Shown: positions 27,401 through 37,961 of the stretch, one piece after another
Position numbering within the stretch: the first letter of the stretch is position 1
How the letters are laid out: the number at the start of each line of letters is the position of its first letter
Origin: Cannabis sativa
Lineage: Eukaryota; Streptophyta; Magnoliopsida; Rosales; Cannabaceae
NCBI RefSeq assembly: GCF_029168945.1
Contig: NC_083603.1
Location: 62,001 to 126,000 of the forward strand
Length of the DNA stretch: 64,000 nt
Reading direction: 5' to 3'
The notes under the pieces: generated by a model
The model's input: the letters and a program-made list of their open reading frames with translations, nothing else
The model's database searches: none
Told to the model about the DNA's origin: nothing
Position numbers and translations under genes: made by a program

Positions 27401-28867
27401 AGCAAAAAGTGATGCACAACGGTCTTGGCTAGGCCCCCGTGAAGTTTCATGATCTTTGGAGATGTGTAGGTTGAGATATTAACAGATAACTAACGAGTGT
27501 AATAGTAAGGAAAAAACTTGTTAAAATTTTCCCTGAAAAGAAGAATATTTTCAATTAGGGGGCCATTTCAACAAATTTTAACCTAAAACAAATCTTGATA
27601 TTCATTCCTTATTAGTACAAATTCATTGTGACTAGTGGCAAAAAATATTCCGAGATTGGTCCGAGCCACATTTCACAAAGGGGTACCACTATCAGAAATG
27701 TGAGATTTTCACTATTTCGATTAAAATGATCGTTAGTGCAAGAAAACTAATTTTTCTCTCAACGTGTCCAATAGAAAAGTGATGCACAACGGTCTTGGCT
27801 AGGCCCCTGTAAAATTTCATGATCTTTCGAGATGTGTAGGTCGAGATTTTAACAGACAACTAACGAGTGTAAGAGTAAGGAAAAAACTTGTTAAAATTTC
27901 CCCTGAAAAGAAGAATATTTTCAATTAGGGGGCCATTTCAAAAAAATTTAACCCAAAACCAATCTTCATATTCACTTCTTAGTAGTACGAATTCCTTGTG
28001 ACTAGTGGCAAATAATATTGCGAGATTGGTTCGGGCCACATTTCACAAAGCGGTACCACTATCAGAAATGTGAGATTTTCACTATTTCAATTAAAATGAT
28101 CGTTAGTGCATGAAAACTAATTTTTATCTCATTGTGTCCAATAGAAAAGTGATGCACAGCGGTCTTGGCTTTGTCCCCGTGAAATTTCATGATTTTTGGA
28201 GATGTGTAGGTTGAGATTTTTACAGAAAACTAACGAGTGTAGGAGTAAGGAAAAAACTTTGTAAATTTCTCCTGAAAAGATGAATATTTTCAATTAGGTT
28301 GCCATTTCAACAAATTTTAACCCAAAACCAATCTTCATATTCACGTCTTAGTAGTACGAATTTGTTGTGACTAGTGGCAAAAAATATTCCGAGATTGGTC
28401 CGGGCCACATTTCACAAAGCAGTACCACTATCAGAAATGTGAGATTTTCACTATTTTGATTAAAATGATCCTTAACGAAAGAAAACTCATTTTTCTCTTA
28501 ATAGGTCCAAGAGAAAAGTGATTTACAACGGTCTTGGCTTGGTTCCCGTGAAATTTCACGACTTTTGGAGATTTGTAGGGTGATATTTTAAGAGAAAACA
28601 AACATGTATAAGACTAAGGAAAAAACTTGTTAAAATTTCCCCTGCAAAGAAGAATATTTTCAATTAGGGGGCCATTTCAACAAATTTTAACCCAAAACCA
28701 ATCTTCATATTCACGTCATAGTAGTACGAATTCATTGTGACTAGTTGCAAAAAATATTTCGAGATTGGTCCGGGCCACATTTCACAAAGGGGTACCATTA
28801 TCAGAAATGGGAGATTTTCACTATTTCGATTAAAATGATCGTTAGTTATGAAAACTAATTTTTCTCT

Positions 28868-31800
28868 CAACGTGTCCAAGAGAAAAGTGATGTACAACGG
28901 TCTTGGCTTAGTCCTCGTGAAATTTCACGATTTTTGGAGATGTGTAGGGTGAGATTTTAATAGAAAACTAACGAGTGTAGGACTAAGGAAAAAACTTGTT
29001 AAAATTTCCCCAGAAAATAAGAATATTTTATATTTTATTATTAGGGGCCATTTCAACCAAATTTTACCAAAAACCAATCTTCATATTCACGTCTTAGTAG
29101 TACGAATTCATTGTGACTAGTGGCAGAAAATATTTCGAGATTAGTCCGGGCCACATTTCACAAAGGGTTACCACTATTAGAAATATGAGATTTTTACTAT
29201 TTCGATTAAAATGATCGTTAGTGCATGAAAACTAATTTATCTCTCAACGTGTCCAACAGAAAAGTTATACACAACGGTCTTGGCTTCGTCCCCGTGAAAT
29301 TTAATGATTTTTGGAGATGTGTAGGGTAAGATTTCAACAGAAAACTAACGAGTGTAGGAGTAAGGAAAAAACTTTTTAAAATTTTCCGTAAAAATAAGAA
29401 TATTTTTTATTTTTGAATTAGGGGGTCATTTCAACTAATTTTTACCTGTAACCGATCTTCATATTCACATCTTAGTAGTACAAATTCATTGTGATTACAG
29501 GCAAAAAAAAATCTGAGATTGGTCTGAGCCACATTTCACAAAGGGGTACCACTATTTGAAATGTGAGATTTTCACTATTTCGATTAAAATGATCGTTAGT
29601 GCATGAAAACTAATTTTTCTCTCAATGTAGCCAATAGAAAAGTGATACACAACGTTCTTGGCTTCGTCCCCATGAAATTTCAAGATTTTTGGAGATGTGT
29701 AGGGTAAGATTTCAACAGAAAACTAACGAGTGTAGGAGTATGGGAAAAACTTGTTAAAATTTCTCCTAAAAATAAGAATATTTTTTATTTTTGAATTAGG
29801 CGGCCATTTGAACAAATTTTTTCCCGAAACCAATCTTCATATTCACATCTTAGTAGTACAAATTCATTGTGACTACAGGCAAAAAAAATTCTGAGATTGG
29901 TCCGGGCCACGTTTCACAAAAGGGTACCACTATTTGAAATGTGAGATTTTCACTATTTCGATTAAAATGATCGTTAGTGCATGAAAACTAATTTTTCTCT
30001 CAATGTGTCCAATAGAAAAGTGATCCACAACGGTCTTGGCTTCGTCCTCGTGAAAGCTCATGATTTTTGGAGATATGTAGGGTGAGATTTTAACAGAAAC
30101 CTTACGAGTGTATGAGTAAGGAAAAGACTTGTTAAAATTTCCCCTGAAAAAGAAGAATATTAGCAACTTTTGAATTAGGGGGCCATTTCAACCAATTTTT
30201 ACCCGAAACCAATCTTCATATTCACGTCTTAGTAGTATGAATTTATTGTGAATCGTGGCCAAAAATATTCCGAGAATGGTCTGGGCCACATTTCAAAAAG
30301 GGGTACCACTATTAGAAATGTGAGATTTTTACTATTTCGATTAAAATGATCATTAGTGCATGAAAACTAATTTTTCTCTCAATGTGTCCAATAGAAAAGT
30401 GATGCACAGCGGTCTTGGCTTCATCCACGTGAAATTTCGCGATTTTTGGAGATGTGTAGGGTGAGATTTTAACAGAAAACTAACGAGTGTAGGAGTAAGG
30501 AAAAAACTTGTTAAAATTTTTCCTAAAAATAAGAATATTTTTTATTTTTGAATTAGGGGGCCATTTCAACAAATTTTTACCTAAAACCAATCTTCATATT
30601 CACATCTTAGTAGTACAAATTCATTGTGACTACAGGCAAAAAAAATTATGATATTGGTCCGGACCACATTTCACAAAGGGGTACCACTATTTGAAGTGTG
30701 AGATTTTCACTATTTCGATTAAAATGATCGTTAGTGCATGAAAACTAATTTTTCTCTCAATGTGTCCAATAAAAAAGTGATACACAACGGTCTTGGCTTC
30801 GTTCCCGTGAAATTTAAAGATTTTTGGAGATGTGTAGGGTAAGATTTCAACCAAAAACTAACGAGTGTAGGAGTAAGGAAAAAACTTGTTAAAATTTTCC
30901 CTAAAAATAAGAATATTTTTTATTTTTGAATTAGGCGGCCATTTGAACAAATTTTTTCCCGAAACCAATCTTCATATTCACATCTTAGTAGTACAAATTC
31001 ATTGTGACTACAGGAAAAAAAAATTGTGAGATTGGTCCGGGCCACATTTCACAAAGGGGTACCACTATTTGAAATGTGAGATTTTCACTATTTCGATTAA
31101 AATGATCGTTAGTGCATGAAAACTAATTTTTCTCTCAACGTGTCCAATAGAAAAGTGATGCACAACAGTCTTGGCTTTGTCCCCGTGAAAGCTCATGATT
31201 TTTGGAGATGTGTAGGGTGAGATTTCAACAGAAAACTTACGAGTGTAGGAGTAAGGAAAAGACTTGCTAAAATTTCCCCTGAAAAGATGAATATTTTCAA
31301 TTTTTTAATTAGGGGGCCATTTCAACCAATTTTTACCTGAAACCAATCTTCATATTCACGTCTTAGTAGTACAAATTTATTGTGAATCATGGCCAAAAAT
31401 ATTCCGAGATTGGTCCGGGCCACATTTCTCAAAGGGGTACCACTATTAGAAATGTGAGATTTTTACTATTTCGATTAAAATGATCGTTAGTGCATGAAAA
31501 CTAATTTTTCTCTCAACGTGTCCAATAGAAAAGTGATGCACAGTGGTCTTGGCTTCGTTCCCGTGAAATTTCACGATTTTTGGAGATGTGTAGCGTGAGA
31601 TTTTAACAGAAAACTAACGTGTGTAGGAGTAAGGAAAAAACTTTTTAAAATTTCCCCTGAAAAGAAGAATATTTTCAATTTTTCGAATTAGGGGGCCATT
31701 TCAATAAATTTTTACCCGAAACCAATCTTCATATTCACGTCTTAGTAGTACGATTTCATTGTTACTACTGGCCAAAAATATTCCGAGATTTGTCTGGGCC

Positions 31801-32139
31801 ACATTTTACAAAGGGGTACCACGATTATAAATATGAGATTTTCACTATTTCGATTAAAATGATCGTTAGTGGATGAAAACTAATTTTTCTCTCAATGTGT
31901 CCAATAGAAAAGTGATGCACAACGGTCTTCGCTTCATCCCCGTGAAATTTCACGATTTTTGGAAATGTGTAGGGTGAGATTTTAACAGAAAACTAACGAG
32001 TGCTGGAGTAAGGAAAAAACTTGTTAATATTTCCCCTAAAAATAAGAATATTTTTTATTTTTGAATTAGGGCGCCATTTCAACCATTTTTTACCCAAAAT
32101 CAATCTTCATATTCACGTCTTAGTATTACGAATTCATTG
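28868..32139 (+). repeat. Diverged 378-bp edge class of the satellite, organised as 3-monomer (1135-bp) repeats
   Basis: Unit starts are 28868, 29245, 29623, 30001, 30380, 30758, 31136, 31514 and 31893, giving spacings of 377-379 bp rather than 370. The extra ~8 bp sits between AATATTTT and AATTAGG (for example TTATTTTTG near 29406, or AATTTTTCG near 31676). Edge-specific bases include GTGTAGGGTGAG, GTGCATGAAAAC and AACAGAAAACTAACGAG. Every third unit matches: GACTACAGGCAAAAAAA in the units from 29245 and 30380, AATTAGGCGGCCATTTGAAC in 29623 and 30758, and GTGAAAGCTCATG in 30001 and 31136. The 27390-28868 units are intermediate: still ~370 bp but already diverged. Confidence 0.9.
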
Positions 32140-33480
32140 TACCTGTACTCTCTATATTGTTATATTTTTTATAATTGTGGAGAAATCAGTGCAAATATTT
32201 TCGTGAATAATTTTAATGTATTTTTCTTTCTTTTCATATATATATATATATGATTTTTATTTTTTTTCATTCATATTTGTGTTCTTTATAGTGGTATAAA
32301 TATTACTGAAAATATATATTTTTATATCGCATCATATTTATATTTCTTTTTGTATTTTTTTTATACAACCGAACATTAAAATTTTGATATAGTTTTATAA
32401 TTGAATGATCATTAAATAATATGTAACTGCACGCAAAGCGCGGTTTGTTTCCTATTTGTATATATAATTCTATAAAAAAATAATAATTTAAGATTTTAAT
32501 ACATATGATATAAATATATTTCAAAACTTATTAAATTAAATTTATATTCTATTATTATATATAGAAAAAAAAATATAACTTAAACAAAATTAATCATTTC
32601 TTTCTACATATAATTTTTTTCTTTTTTTGAATTTATTATTTTAATTTATTGTTAGAGATAAAAAGAACAATAATTTGTTTTGTTTTTGTTGTTAGTTATA
32701 TGAAAAATATTTTTAATAAATATTAAAAATAATCAATCTAAAATAGAAGAGTGTTAATGTCAATCTCCTGTTACAACCTCTTAGTCAATCTTTGGTCCTC
32801 TATACTCGAAAACATATATCGAAATATTTTTTTCAATTTTCTTTCACATTGTTTGTTATGCTTACAACATCATTCCTGTAAATTTTTAAAAATTTCGAAT
32901 TGTTTAGTGCTAAAAATACGTGAAATTTTTTGAACACACGTGGTAAGCTAGAATATCAAGAACTCTATTTTTCAATACTGTAAACTATTCAAAATTTTTC
33001 AAAAATTTACAAGAATAATACTGTAAGTATAACGAATACCGCTATGAAAAAAAATTAAAAAAAAATATATTATTAACAAGTGATTTCAGACATAAAAATT
33101 AACAAAGAGATTGTAATTAGCACTTTCAGGTATGATACTGTAATTACAATCTCTCCAAAATAACCAAGCACTTTTACAAATTGAATAGAATTGAATTTAA
33201 ACTATTATGCAAATTGGCACACAATTTGAATGCACTATAATCAAAAATCTGCTTGTTATATATATATATATATAAAATATATATATATGTATGAGCAAAA
33301 TGTTTTCCAAATGCACTTCTTTGTCTGACTAATTAATTAATAGTGTACTTTATACATTTACAATTTTGATTGTTCTGATATGAGAAAATAAACACCACCA
33401 CCACCAATGCCAATGAAAATAGAATATAAAATGTAGCACAAAACAGCTTTAAATATTTGGTAAAATTTGGGATGAAGACA
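32140..33480. other. AT-rich spacer between the satellite edge and LSM8
   Basis: No gene seen. Contains TA microsatellites (about 32239-32252 and 33256-33290), a G+C-richer scrap at about 32425-32450 (GCACGCAAAGCGCGG) of a kind often seen in plant transposon debris, and a 47-bp perfect-arm hairpin at 33107-33153. Open frames here are low-complexity and have no recognisable protein. Confidence 0.6.
33107..33153. repeat. Short inverted repeat, 13-bp perfect arms
   Basis: GAGATTGTAATTA at 33107-33119 is matched by its exact reverse complement at 33141-33153, separated by 21 bp. It is probably the collapsed ends of a MITE. I see no target duplication that would prove it. Confidence 0.6.
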
Positions 33481-33650
33481 GTCTTCTCTTTCTTTTTTCC
33501 TTTTTTCTGATCCCAATCAGAACAGTCTCATAGAAAAAAGCAATGAACAAGATAAACAAACTATAATCCATGGAAACTCTTTCGCGGGATGGTAATCAAC
33601 CAGACAATCTACATACAACAGCTCTAATGCTTTATTGCCTTCCAAGCCAC

Positions 33651-34557
33651 TCAATGAATGACAGGCTTTAGAGGATGAGCTCTTTTTTCCGACCAGTCAA
33701 CAGATGAATCAATTTCTTCATCTAATTCTCCGACAATACTTCTGCATAATGTAGAACAAAGTAGTATCATGGCTTTGAGAAAACAGCAAATTTACCATAC
33801 AAGAATGACGATAAAGAAATGAAATACTACAAAGTAGATTCTTTACATGTTGTCGCCTCTGATTATATACAAACCCAGCACTAGTTGCTGAACACCTTCC
33901 TGCAAATCATAATCAATGACGAGTTATAATGTGATTGCAAATAAGGTAAAGATCTACAAAGAATCATAGTTTTACATCTTAGCAAAGAAAAAAGAAATGC
34001 AGACCTTTGTGGAGAAAACCCGTTCATGAGATTCATCGAGAATGATATTTGTAGCCTGGTCGAAGCCTTTCAAAACTCCCTAAACAAAGAAACAAATACT
34101 GATCACAATTTGATAAGATAAAGAGAAAAAAAGAATGGAATAGCAGTCTTAATACAGTTCATAGTATTACCACAATATTGCGTCCATCGTTTGTGATAAC
34201 CGATATTGTTTCTGCACAAATATGGAAATTACAGATAAGAACAAGAAAAAAAACCTTTGACAAAGAACACACTAACAAATGCAACTGATCTGAGATGAAC
34301 TGAGAACTACGTTTCTATCTAAATCTAAATATATATACAAACACAATGATAAAGCAAATGAAATGCAAAGACTTTCACAAAAGTATCATCATTTCCAACA
34401 CAATATTGAGCCATTGCCCCTCTTTTCTTTTTCTGTTAATTGATCACATAAAGAACTACAAATCCTCTAAAACATCAAATGAGTATATTAGGGATTATTA
34501 TTATGAATTCATTCACTTACGATCTACAAGAGACTCAAGTCCAGGGCCACCAGACAT
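33651..34557 (-). CDS. LSM8: Sm-like protein LSM8 (U6 snRNP LSm2-8 ring)
   Basis: LSM8 is the subunit that distinguishes the nuclear LSm2-8 ring from the cytoplasmic LSm1-7 ring. It binds the 3' oligo-U tail of U6 snRNA and supports pre-mRNA splicing and nuclear RNA decay. Exons (GT-AG, read on the minus strand): 34557-34521, 34211-34171, 34079-34005, 33899-33847, 33741-33651. They join in frame to 98 aa, the usual plant length. The product begins MSGGPGLESLVDQTISVITN. The Sm1 motif covers roughly residues 13-50 with the NDGRNIVGVLKGFDQ segment, and the Sm2 motif is the IIRGDN segment near residue 80, followed by SIVGELDEE. The plant-typical tail KRAHPLKPVIH closes it. The start ATG (34555-34557) lies in a good family position, and the TGA is at 33651-33653. 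It lies about 1.5 kb from the satellite. I did not see the ends of the transcript. A CAG acceptor-like site just upstream of the ATG could mean a 5'UTR intron. Confidence 0.94.
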
Positions 34558-34695
34558 ATTCCAAACCTCGGAAACAATTCACCTTCTGCATTGACCACCA
34601 CAAAATACAATTACAATCACAATATTTTCTAAAAAAAAAAGATTCCTTCAACTAACGGAGCAAAAACAACGAGCATTTATTCAAAACTTAAACTC

Positions 34696-34706
34696 AAAAC
34701 CCTAAA
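34696..34706 (+). promoter_or_regulatory. Telo-box-like motif upstream of LSM8
   Basis: AAAACCCTAAA, about 140 bp upstream of the LSM8 start codon. Such telo-boxes are common near transcription starts of plant housekeeping and translation-related genes. Function here is inferred from position only. Confidence 0.4.
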
Positions 34707-34752
34707 TGTGTCGCATTCTTCTCGGATCGTTTAACAAAAGAAATAACATCGA

Positions 34753-35036
34753 GGTGATGTTTAGTTGGAGGTAAGGAAATGAAATGAAGAATGAATTATT
34801 TTTATTCCATTTATTTGTTTTGTTGTATCTTAAGGTGGTGGAATGTCATTCCGATTGAATGACTGACTATTCTATTAAAAAATAGAAAGAAAAACCACTT
34901 TAATACAATGTAAAAGTATTAACAATATTTTTTATCAATTTTTTATGGGTTATAAATTTGTTTCCATTTCATTTATATTCTTATTCTCATTATTAATCCT
35001 ATTCATATAATTTTATTATTCCAACCACACGTTACC
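34753..35036. mobile_element. MITE-like element with imperfect terminal inverted repeats
   Basis: Left end GGTGATGTTTAGTTGGAGG, and right end (reverse complement) GGTAACGTGTGGTTGGAA. The interior is AT-rich with ATTCC/GGAAT stretches and no coding sequence. The end type resembles the GTTTGGTTGG MITEs common in plants, often assigned to PIF/Harbinger or hAT. I could not settle a target duplication, so family and exact ends are tentative. Confidence 0.55.
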
Positions 35037-35126
35037 TGAAAAAAAATTAAAGTAACCATTTACATTAAAATGATCAACCCGAAAAGAGAAAACAAATCAG
35101 CTGAGCTATAAATTGCTTATTTTTAT

Positions 35127-36899
35127 CAGGGTTGTTCATCTGATCCAATCCGCACTTTTTTCGTCAAACAACATTCAATCAGCACTAAGTGCAATCAGCA
35201 CTAAGTGCAGATCCTAAATTTTGAATCCAATCTAATCTAATCCGCATGACAGTTTAAATCCAATCCAATCCAATCCGCAATAGTGGGGATTGGATCGGTT
35301 ACTTTTTTTTAATGTTAAATTATTTAATATTTCATTAAATTGCAAAAAAAAAATACACACACAACAATAGTAGCACAACCAGAATATAACAAACACTAGA
35401 AATAAAATTAAGAAAAAAAAAACTATTGTTTCTTAATCTTCAACTCCAACAACACATTACACTAACAGTGACAAAAAACAAGCATCTTTCGTATTCCAAA
35501 TCAAACAACTGAACAACCCACAATAAAAAACACAAACAGTAAGAATAAGAACTAACTAAAAACATGTTATTATTATCCCCCCAAAAAAATACATGTTCCA
35601 AATCCATTTCAAAAAGAAAAATGTTCCAAATCCAAATCCAATACCCGATGTTTCAAATCCAATGCTTCATAGATTTTCTCGCATATAAACAAATTAGGAT
35701 TACACGCCCTTTTTGCCTAAAGCTAATATTAATATTAACTTATTTGACACATATAACAACAAAGTTGACACAAAACTTCTAACAATCTAGTTTCCAGAAC
35801 AAACAAGTTACGGGTTGAGAAGGGAGATTAAAGTAAGATAAGCATTGAATGGGGAATATAGTCAATATACCATTAATAATAATAAGTAATAAAAAACCCA
35901 CATCTCTAATGCAGCACATAGATTAAGATCACTCAACAAAAATCAAACTTGCTACTATGAAACTGCAATGTAAAATTCAATTTCTGCTATGACTTTAAAC
36001 AACTAAACTCCAAAACATTTGTCTACTACTTGAACTGACATTTGTCTACTACTTGAACTGATTTATTATAAAATCAAGAGTAAACCCAAGATTGAAATTG
36101 ACGACTTTGAACTAAATACGGCCTAGAATGTGCCCAGAAGAGGCTCGAACCTCCCGTAGTCACACCCCTGAAACATCTTTTGGGCTACCAATCTTGAATT
36201 TGAACATAAGATCAAACAAACAATATGGTATTTATTTCAAGAAACTGGAAGAATGAATATTAGAAAAAGAAATAAACAGCACTTTGTTAATGCTTAATAA
36301 TAATATTGGGTCTAACTTCCATACCTTCAATAACAAGCCCTGCTTTCAAATGATAACCCTTTGTCTAAGGTCAGCGAGGGCAGGGAGTGGAGTAGACCTC
36401 GACTGAAGTTCTGGACTGGTCGGCGAGGGCAGCGAGTGGAGTCTACCGTCGACTGAAGAGATAGACTAGTCGGTGGTCGGTGGTCGGTGGTGAGTTGAAC
36501 GGCGACAGAGATTGACAGTGATGAAGAGAAGAAAATTTTGGTTTAGGTTTGAGTTCAGTGAAGAGAACGGCTGGCTATAGGAGAAGAGAAAGTGGAAGGA
36601 TTATATTTAGGTTTAGAAATTAGGTTTGTCTTTTTTTTTTATATTACTATAGAATAATATAATATAATAAATATATGCTATCAAAAAAATATATAATATA
36701 ATAAAATTATATATTTTATAATTTTTTAAAAATATATATAATTAAGTACGCATTGGATTCGATCAGTTAGCTTCTGAGGTTAAACAACATCCAATCCGCA
36801 TAAGTGCGGATTTCAAATTTTTTAATCCAATCTAATCTGCAGTGCGAAAATCCACATTTTGCAAATTGGATCAAATTGAATACTTTATGAACAGCCCTA
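35127..36899. mobile_element. Non-autonomous hAT transposon with perfect 8-bp target duplication
   Basis: Left terminus CAGGGTTGTTCAT and right terminus (reverse complement) TAGGGCTGTTCAT are the classic ends of plant hAT elements. They are flanked by identical ATTTTTAT at 35119-35126 and 36900-36907. Subterminal regions on both sides carry repeats of AATCCAATCCGCA and AAGTGCGGATT, the usual binding-site-like arrays of hAT transposases. The 1.77-kb interior has no transposase reading frame. It holds a G+C-richer stretch at 36370-36520 with a ~50-bp unit repeated twice (36370-36418, 36419-36468) and GGTCGGT repeats, and a tRNA-like segment around 36125-36195. The perfect duplication suggests a fairly recent insertion. 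Confidence 0.9.
36125..36195 (-). repeat. tRNA-like segment (possible SINE head) inside the hAT element
   Basis: On the minus strand TAGCCCAAAAG resembles a Pol III A box with one mismatch, and about 30 bp later GGTTCGAGCCT matches the B box consensus. No poly-A tail or target duplication was found and the acceptor arms do not pair, so it is not a functional tRNA. Confidence 0.35.
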
Positions 36900-36907
36900 A
36901 TTTTTAT

Positions 36908-37429
36908 TGCTTTTTAAATTAATAAACTAATTAAAAACTTCCATAGTTTCATAAATACTACTAAAAAGTAGAAAACTACATGGATTTAGAAATAGAGAAA
37001 TACTAAAAGGTATTATTGGTGTCTAGCAGAGAATACCTTTTAGGAAATCGCTCACCAATCATAACGTATCACTTGTAAATAAAGAAAAGAAGCTGAATAG
37101 CAATGTTCTTAAAAATGCAATTTACTATGCTTATTTGATTATAGATTCATCTATATTATCACAAATAATACACATGTAATATGCATAAATATATTTATTA
37201 AAGAAACAATGGAAAGAAATGGTATAGTTGTTGATCATGAAAGTGGAATTCTGTCTGTCAATCCATAATTAATACATTTGATAAAAAAGAAATGATGTAA
37301 TATTAGAAAGAGATACAAAGCATAAACTAAATATATTCTAGTTTTTTTTTTCAAAAAAAAATATATATTCTAGTTTCTAAACAACATTTAATTTAAATAT
37401 TATATTTGCTAAACTAAAGCAAAAGCAAA
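36908..37429. other. AT-rich spacer upstream of tRNA-Arg
   Basis: Nothing recognisable beyond AT-rich and poly-T sequence. No open frame with protein-like composition on either strand. Confidence 0.5.
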
Positions 37430-37502
37430 GATCGCGTGGCCTAATGGATAAGGCGCTCGCCTCCGGAGCGGGAGATTGTGGGTTCGAGTCCCATCGCGAT
37501 CG
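37430..37502 (+). tRNA. tRNA-Arg (anticodon CCG)
   Basis: A 73-nt cloverleaf. The acceptor stem GATCGCG (37430-37436) pairs with CGCGATC (37495-37501), and the discriminator base is G37502. The D arm carries the A box TGGCCTAATGGA. The anticodon arm is CTCGC/GCGGG around loop CTCCGGA, so the anticodon is CCG, reading CGG (Arg). The T arm contains the B box GGTTCGAGTCC. There is no intron and CCA is not encoded, as expected for a nuclear gene. T-runs at 37515-37518 and 37523-37527 are the likely Pol III terminator. Confidence 0.97.
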
Positions 37503-37514
37503 CAATGCATTTAA

Positions 37515-37527
37515 TTTTGTTCTTTTT
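37515..37527 (+). terminator. Pol III terminator T-runs after tRNA-Arg
   Basis: TTTT at 37515-37518 and TTTTT at 37523-37527, 12-25 bp past the tRNA 3' end. Confidence 0.7.
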
Positions 37528-37961
37528 CGAATTTTTATGCATGGAATGGAACTTGTTTCAATGAGTAGTATCATTTCCTTCCTTCATGTCGTTTGGTTTA
37601 GATGTTGTAGTTTCTTTTGTATATTAGTTTGAGCAGAAAAGATAACAATGATGATATGCAATTTTCCATTGCAGAAAGATCAACATACTTTCATCAATTA
37701 ATTGAAGACGATCTGTTTGTTGAGTTCAAAACATGGTTCCCAAAGAGATACATTCCTCCAAAAAAAAGCAATGTTTTCATTCATGGATGAAAAATATAAA
37801 TAAACACACCATGAGAAAGAAAAGCACTTATTCTGATCTAAAAGGCTATATGGCTCTCTACAGGATAATTAAGATCATCCTCTGGTTGAAAAACCAACCA
37901 TTTAACTGGCATTAATTTTGCAAAACAGGAAAACTTGGGGAATCAACAAACAAGAAACCCC
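37528..37961. other. Spacer and presumed 3'UTR of the cytosolic PGK gene
   Basis: No gene seen. The right-hand part should contain the 3'UTR of the minus-strand PGK gene ending at 37962. I could not place its poly-A site. Confidence 0.5.

Larger units (their letters stand above)
1..32139 (+). repeat. Tandem satellite array, ~370-bp monomer, 87 copies (CS-1-like subtelomeric satellite)
   Basis: Head-to-tail monomers all in one orientation. Using the box CAACGTGTCCAAGAGAAAAG as the unit start, copies begin at 1, 371, 741, 1111, 1479, 1849, 2218, 2588, 2959, 3329 and so on, a spacing of 368-371 bp up to about 28868. The last unit starts at 31893 and breaks off at about 32139 within the motif preceding GACTAGTGG. 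The array already fills position 1, so it continues to the left. No transposon, gene or inversion interrupts it. Constant landmarks in each unit are GGGCCACATTTCACAAAGG, GGTACCACTATCAGAAATG and the palindrome AACGATCGTT. The period matches the published 370-bp Cannabis subtelomeric satellite CS-1. I recall only that length, not its sequence, so identity is inferred. Short open frames inside it (60-78 codons) recur with the period and are not genes. Confidence 0.97.

Noticed and set aside
1..32139. CRISPR-like or rDNA-spacer interpretation of the repeats
   Set aside because: Units are contiguous 370-bp copies with no unique spacers, the host is a plant, and no rRNA sequence is present.
34346..34594. 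82-codon plus-strand open frame
   Set aside because: It overlaps LSM8 exon 1 in antisense and intron 1, with low-complexity content. LSM8 explains the conserved part.
34692..34710. Interstitial telomere repeat near LSM8
   Set aside because: Only a single CCCTAAA unit. It is better explained as a telo-box in a promoter or leader.
37444..37632. Open frames on both strands across the tRNA
   Set aside because: Read-through of the tRNA-Arg gene. The cloverleaf and Pol III signals account for the sequence.
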